A stretch of 64,000 bases of DNA, taken from contig JAFEMH010002503.1 of assembly GCA_022495995.1 (NCBI GenBank), positions 1-64,000 on the forward strand, written 5' to 3'. Shown piece by piece: positions 59,701 to 64,000 of this stretch (positions are counted from its first letter, which is position 1; each line of letters begins with the position of its first letter). Made by a program: the position numbers and the translations under genes. Source of the DNA: Adenophora triphylla var. japonica (taxonomy: Eukaryota > Streptophyta > Magnoliopsida > Asterales > Campanulaceae). The notes beneath the pieces were generated by a model. That model was not told the origin of the DNA. It was given only the letters and a program-made list of their open reading frames with translations, and did no database searches.

Positions 59701-61014
59701 CACCAAGCATGTTCCCCATTATTCTTGCAATAGTTCGCGGTCTTCTTGCGAGTTTACACATATCTCCAAATTTACCCGGGAATGAAGTAACCCGATCTGG
59801 ATATACTTGGCCTCTCGGAACGGGAATAAGGGGTTCCACCACGCCATCTCCGGACATCATCCCGGCTGGATGAAGTTATACTTGGTGGTGGCAGACTCTC
59901 CCGGTGATGGGCCTCCTCTCAACTAGTCGACATAAAGCCCTATACAAGTTAAGATGCCAGGTTGGCTCCCAATAGTCCCCCTCATCTGTGGCTTCTGTTT
60001 CATCATTGGGCAATGGGAATTCCCATCCTAATCTACTCTCTACCACAACAACATGCGAGTTCCAGCCACTATGCTTACTAGGGAGGTTGGTGAAGAGTTT
60101 GGGAGATTTAGGTTTAGAAGAATCTTGATGCTCAGATCCTCCCCACTATACTTAATACTGAAAAATTCTTTAAATACCCTCATACAGGGTTCATATCCTA
60201 AAAATCTACAAACCATAGCAAAGCACACAAGGACCATACAAGTATTGGCTCCGAGCTCAAGGGGAAGGGCATTGGCACATTCTAAAAACTCATTTATAAA
60301 GGGATCAAGAGGCAACCTGAGGCCAGCAACAAACTGACCATAAAAGAAGGCGACCCTGGTAGCATCCTTGGTGAAGGACGACCTAAACTGTTTCATGAAC
60401 TCCTTTTGAGTATAGATGGTCACTTGGTAGTCCTCTTTGCTGACTTCACAAAATTCCCTGATCACACTATACCTAGAGGTCAAGTTCTTATTGCCATGCA
60501 ATGGCCCTTGAGGAACATAACCCCTTTCATTTTTCCCGAGCCTGGCGGAGTCATCAAATGCGTTCACAATCCTGGGACCTGAAGAAGTCGAGGCAGCATT
60601 TCCTTCTTGAGTTGCCATATGTGTACAAACAAAAGAGGAAACAGGGGAGTCAGTCCTATGATCATGTTCAGTCGACCTACCTAAGGACGACCTAGACTCC
60701 CCTGGAAAACCTATTCTATTCCTAAGGAAGGAGAGTTTGTGGACATCCCTAACGTAGAACAAGGTAATATGGTCGAGCAGTTCATGGAATAGATGGAAAG
60801 TTACGATATTTGAATCATCAACTACCAGGTTTTCAACGTCCCCTACAATGGGCAAACCTATCTCACTAAAATTCAATTCCCACTTGATTAAAATGGAGGC
60901 ACATTCATCCAAGGACACTGCTCTCCACTCACCGTTCACATTCTTGTATACCCTACGGTTAACAGTGCAGTAACCATACCATGCCCCTGGTTCGCTACTA
61001 AAGGTCCTAGCCAT
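59701..61014 (-). pseudogene. Antisense gene, exon A: plant gypsy-type transposon protein domain, frameshifted
   Basis: Minus strand, ATG at 61014, open for 324 codons to 60040. The block RVAFFYGQFVAGLRLPLDPF, then LECANALPLELGANTCMVLV and LGYEPCMRVFKEFFSIK (about residues 220-295) resembles the plant domain catalogued as 'putative gypsy type transposon' (Transposase_28, recalled, not searched). Near 60130 the frame shifts: the better continuation is SGWNSHVVVVESRLGWEFP in another frame, then a further break near 59880-59860, before ARIMGNMLG and the splice donor G|GTAAG at 59701/59700. An intact relative would encode one protein of DNA- or RNA-related but unknown role. This copy is broken. 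Confidence 0.65.
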
Positions 61015-61208
61015 GGCAGAAATAAAGACAGAGCAGAAATTAAAGCCCTAAAGAAAGAATGGGAGAGAAATACCTTTGCAAATGTAGGATTAGGAAGCTG
61101 TTGCCGAAGACGGAATCCCAATTTAACTCAACTGCTTCTTCGCTATTTTCGCCGGAGATTCTCAGAATTTGAAGACGGTAAGAATTCGTATCTGAGAAGA
61201 ATTCTGAG

Positions 61209-61216
61209 TATTTATA
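61209..61216 (-). promoter_or_regulatory. TATA box for the antisense gene
   Basis: On the minus strand the sequence reads AAAATATAAATACTC, 195 bp upstream of the ATG at 61014 and about 280 bp inside the 3' LTR. It is followed by a leader containing CTCCGGCGAAAATAGCGAAG. It suggests an internal promoter separate from the LTRs. Confidence 0.5.
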
Positions 61217-61480
61217 TTTTCCTAAATTGGGAAAGGAGAAAAGAAAATCAAAATTGATTTTCCAAAATTAAAAGCCGAAGCGGTTTTCGAGAAGGAGTTC
61301 CAAGCGTCAGAGTAGCAATGATGACAAAATCCGGCGCTCCTTCATCTCCGACCGTTCATCGCCGACGTCCAGGATTGTGCCACGTCATCTCAAGTCGACT
61401 AAACCTCAGAAACGAGTAGCGACCTGCGAGTAGTAACTATTTTTCATCATTTAACTTTCAAGTCGACAAAGTCAACTCGA

Positions 61481-61494
61481 AAGTTGGGGGCCAC
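61481..61494 (+). promoter_or_regulatory. Polypurine tract of the Tat-like element
   Basis: AAGTTGGGGGCCAC directly precedes the 3' LTR. The GGGGG core is present, but the tract is short and interrupted. Confidence 0.6.
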
Positions 61495-62153
61495 TGAACA
61501 TACCAAAAGTGTCGAGTTGGGCCATGCGAATAAAGCCCAATCACAGGCAGCCTTGACTCTCACATTCTCACTGAGGCTGATCCAACTAAAACAGGGCCCA
61601 AAGCCCATCTCAAGGATCAGTCGACTAAGCCCATGGTTCGGCCCACCAGGCCCCGACTTAACTTAGTCCAACTTCAGAATCCGTATTACAACTCGGGTAC
61701 GAACCATGCTCTACCCGACAGTCAGGTCGACCATTCCTCGCATGGTGACCTCGACCTAAACAACAAGTGACGACTTGACACTTGCTGGCGTATTTGGTTG
61801 AACTATTCTCATAACCACATCCCTACAAATCAGGGGCCGTTATAGACACGTTCCCATTACCAATAACCGCCGCTACAATCACGGAGCACATGTCGCCTCC
61901 CCAAAAATACATCACTTTTGTCTATAAATACTCCATCACTACCAAACGGTGAGAGGTAACTGCAATTTTGTTATTGGAATTCATTCATTCAATACATTTT
62001 GAGCTTTATACAACTGTGTTCTTACTCTCACGCCCGAGCGTCTTCGCCGGAGACACATCCGGCTAGTCGTGGGTTCTGATTTCAGGTCAAGGAGCCAGGT
62101 GATTCGTCCTGCCACGTGGAGGAAGATTGATAAGCACAATTCCTGCAGCATCA
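61495..62153 (+). repeat. 3' LTR of the Tat-like element (659 bp)
   Basis: Starts TGAACATACC, ends GCAGCATCA, followed by target duplication tatag. The U5 half (from about 61870) is identical to the 5' LTR; most differences lie between 61585 and 61760. Confidence 0.95.
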
Positions 62154-62453
62154 TATAGGTTACAATAAAATCTAGTCAAAGAGATCTATTCTGAAAAGGA
62201 GATTAAACCTAGGTTAAACAGGAATTAGGAAACAACTGAAATTAAGGAAATAAAATCGCCAGATTTATGAGGCTGGGCGGCCGCCCACTTGGCCTGGACG
62301 GTCGCCCACATGTACAGAGATTTTGGCGTTGCTGGAATTTGGATCTGGGCGGTCGCCCACTTGTACAAAGGTTTTAGCGTTGCTGGGATTTGGAGATGGG
62401 CGATCGCCCACTTGGCCTGGGCGGTCGCCCACCTATACAGCCGGTTCTTCACA
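62154..62453 (-). mobile_element. Copia 3' LTR, proximal (5') part
   Basis: On the minus strand the LTR begins TGTGAAGAACCGG at 62453, immediately after the purine-rich AACTTGAGGGAGGG (62454-62467), and runs to the gypsy insertion point at 62154; it continues at 41192-41127. Its first 180 bp hold five GC palindromes. Confidence 0.75.
62275..62430 (-). repeat. Cluster of GGGCGNNCGCCC palindromes in the copia LTR
   Basis: Five copies at 62275 (GGGCGGCCGCCC), 62296 (GGACGGTCGCCC), 62347, 62398 (GGGCGATCGCCC, perfect palindrome) and 62419. They are separated by CACTTGGCCTG or GATTTTGGCGTTGCTGG-type spacers. The same motif family is clustered in the nested gypsy LTRs. Confidence 0.92.
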
Positions 62454-62516
62454 CCCTCCCTCAAGTTGAGCATGGGGATTAAGAATGCCCAACTTTCTCA
62501 TGAGCAAATTAAACTG

Positions 62517-64000
62517 TTATTTTCCAAGTGCTTTAGTAAAAATATCCGCCAGCTGCGTTTTAGTAGGGACATAGGAAAGAGAGATAAGACCATCCGAAAT
62601 AGCATCACGAACAAAATGGCAATCGATTTCGATGTGCTTTGTTCGTTCCTGAAAGACAGGATTCTTAGCGATATCAAGAGCCGGCTGGATCTCGCAAAAG
62701 ATATTAATTGCCTTGGGATGATGGACACCAAGATTCAGCAGTAAACCTTTCAACCATTTCAATTCACAAGTAAGGGCCGCCATAGAACGGTATTCCGCCT
62801 CGGCAGACGAACGAGACACAGTGGTTTGTTTCTTTGTCTTCCAATATATATAGGGGAATGACCAAGAAACACAAGCCATCCAGAAAGAGAGCGCCGAGTA
62901 ATAGAGCAAGCAGCCCAATCCGAATCACACCATCCTTGTAGCGTGAGGTCACTATCAGCACGAAGAAGAATACCCTGACCAGGTGTGCTTTTGAGATAAC
63001 GCACAACTCGTAAGGCTGCATCCCAATGTTCCTTTCGAGGCTCCTTCATAAATTGGGACAAAATATGAACAGAATAAGCCAAATCTGGTCGGGTGACTGC
63101 TAAGTAAATGAGACGGCCAACCAATCGTCTATAGCGTTCTGGGTCATCCAGAAGATCACCTGTGGCAAGACCAAGTTTATGATTGGGTTCAATAGGAAAT
63201 CCGGATGGCTTTGCACCCAATAGCCCAACCTCAGATATAATGTCTAAGGTATACTTCCGTTGGCACAGAAAAAGACCAGAAGAGCTACGAGCAACTTCAA
63301 TACCCAAGAAATACTTTAGGGAGCCAAGATCTTTCATCTTGAAACATTCACTCAGGTACTTTTTGAAAGACTGTAAGGCAGCGAAATCGTTCCCAGCTAT
63401 AATAAGATCGTCAACATACACAAGTATATTCATATGTATCGTACCTTTCGTGAATGTGAATAGGGAATAATCAGAATAAGACTACAAAAATCAATAGTGT
63501 TTTAAGGAAGCCACCAGTTTAGCGAACCAATAACGCGGGGCCTATTTCAGGCCATAAAGAGATTTACGAACTCGACAAACCATATTAGGCTGATTGGAAT
63601 GAAAGCCCGGAGGAGGTTTCATGTAGAGCTCTTCCTGAAGATCACCATGCAGGAAAGCGTTATGCACATCCATTTGATCCAGTTCCCAATTTTTTGAGGC
63701 AGCAATGGCAATAAAAGCTCGAACGGTGACCATTTTGGCCACATGAGCAAAAGTTTCCGTGTAATCAATCCCTTCTTTCTGATGATTACCAAGAACCACC
63801 AAACGAGATTTAAGTCGTTCAACAGTACCATCAGACTTATACTTAAACCGATAAACACTGGCTACCCAGAGTAGGCTTACCAGGAGGTAGAGGAACCATT
63901 GTCCATGTGCCATTATCTTCCAAGGTACGAATCTCAGCCTGCATAGATTTCTTCCACCCATCCTGTGTCATTCCCTCATGAAAAGTCCTAGGATCTTTAG
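62517..64000 (-). pseudogene. Ty1/copia pol fragment: RT and RNase H
   Basis: Minus strand, entering from the window end. Order: [14 protein letters not shown] start near 63960 (the beginning of the copia RT domain), [40 protein letters not shown] and SLYGLK (63542-63845); three stops at 63440-63541 (two fit CAG to TAG change); the catalytic YVDDLIIAGND near 63415; YRRLVGRLIYLAVTRPDLAY near 63120; GWCDSDWAACSITRRSLSGW near 62910. A frameshift near 62860 then leads to SRSSAEAEYRSMA and DIFTKALGK, the copia RNase H, ending at 62517. Integrase and gag lie beyond the window. Copies RNA and degrades the template in intact relatives; inactive here. Confidence 0.9.

Larger units (their letters stand above)
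41193..62153 (+). mobile_element. Tat-lineage Ty3/gypsy LTR retrotransposon with a nested insertion
   Basis: Complete element bounded by LTRs 41193-41852 and 61495-62153 that start TGAACATACC and end GCAGCATCA. The 5-bp target duplication tatag lies at 41188-41192 and 62154-62158. Length is 20961 bp, about 12.2 kb without the nested element at 49155-57865. Order on the plus strand is gag, protease, RT, RNase H, a second RNase H-like domain, integrase (no chromodomain), then a long 3' region with a tandem repeat and an oppositely oriented spliced gene. An extra RNase H after the first, a non-chromodomain integrase and a long 3' region are Tat-lineage features. The LTRs differ by about ten substitutions and three small indels, so insertion was fairly recent. 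Confidence 0.93.

Noticed and set aside
62225..62473. Minus-strand frame with repeated WATAQ words
   Set aside because: It is the translation of the GGGCGGTCGCCC palindromes in the copia LTR, not a protein.

Overview
This window is repeat-rich flowering-plant nuclear DNA. The evidence is four Stowaway-type MITEs with TA targets, two miniature LTR elements, plant-type Ty3/gypsy and Ty1/copia elements with tRNA primer sites, and a very large satellite block. The species cannot be told from the sequence; nothing suggests bacterial or organellar DNA.

Region 1 (1-30704) is one satellite array: about 180 head-to-tail monomers of about 171 bp, with no gene inside. It has a distinct ~128-bp marker variant and several layers of longer repetition: a segment of over 7 kb repeated at about 10.2-10.7 kb, a nine-monomer 1.54-kb period at the right end, and local blocks of 340, 504, 1279 and 2489 bp. 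Because 171 = 3 x 57, open frames run through monomers on both strands. They are a by-product of the period.

Region 2 (30705-41126) is AT-rich intergenic DNA. It holds a second small tandem array (~104-bp unit), four Stowaway MITEs, a 129-bp foldback element, two TRIM-like elements in opposite orientation, a probable solo LTR related to the large gypsy element, several microsatellites and perhaps one exon-like fragment at its right edge. No confident host gene was found.

Region 3 (41127-64000) is a three-level nest of LTR retrotransposons. A Ty1/copia element on the minus strand (cut by the window end) has its 3' LTR split by a Tat-lineage Ty3/gypsy element (41193-62153; LTRs 660/659 bp; target duplication tatag). 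That element is itself split by a chromovirus-like Ty3/gypsy element (49155-57865; LTRs 2500/2502 bp; target duplication ggcgg). The Tat-like element carries decayed gag, protease and RNase H, but open RT and integrase frames. Between pol and its 3' LTR it also carries a separate gene on the opposite strand, with its own TATA box and two introns whose splice junctions keep frame. The chromovirus landed in that gene's last exon. The chromovirus has about 98% identical LTRs but a coding interior full of stops, so it probably moved using proteins supplied by another element.

The least expected signals are the spliced antisense gene, and a GC-rich 12-bp palindrome (GGGCGNNCGCCC) clustered in the LTRs of both the chromovirus and the unrelated copia element.
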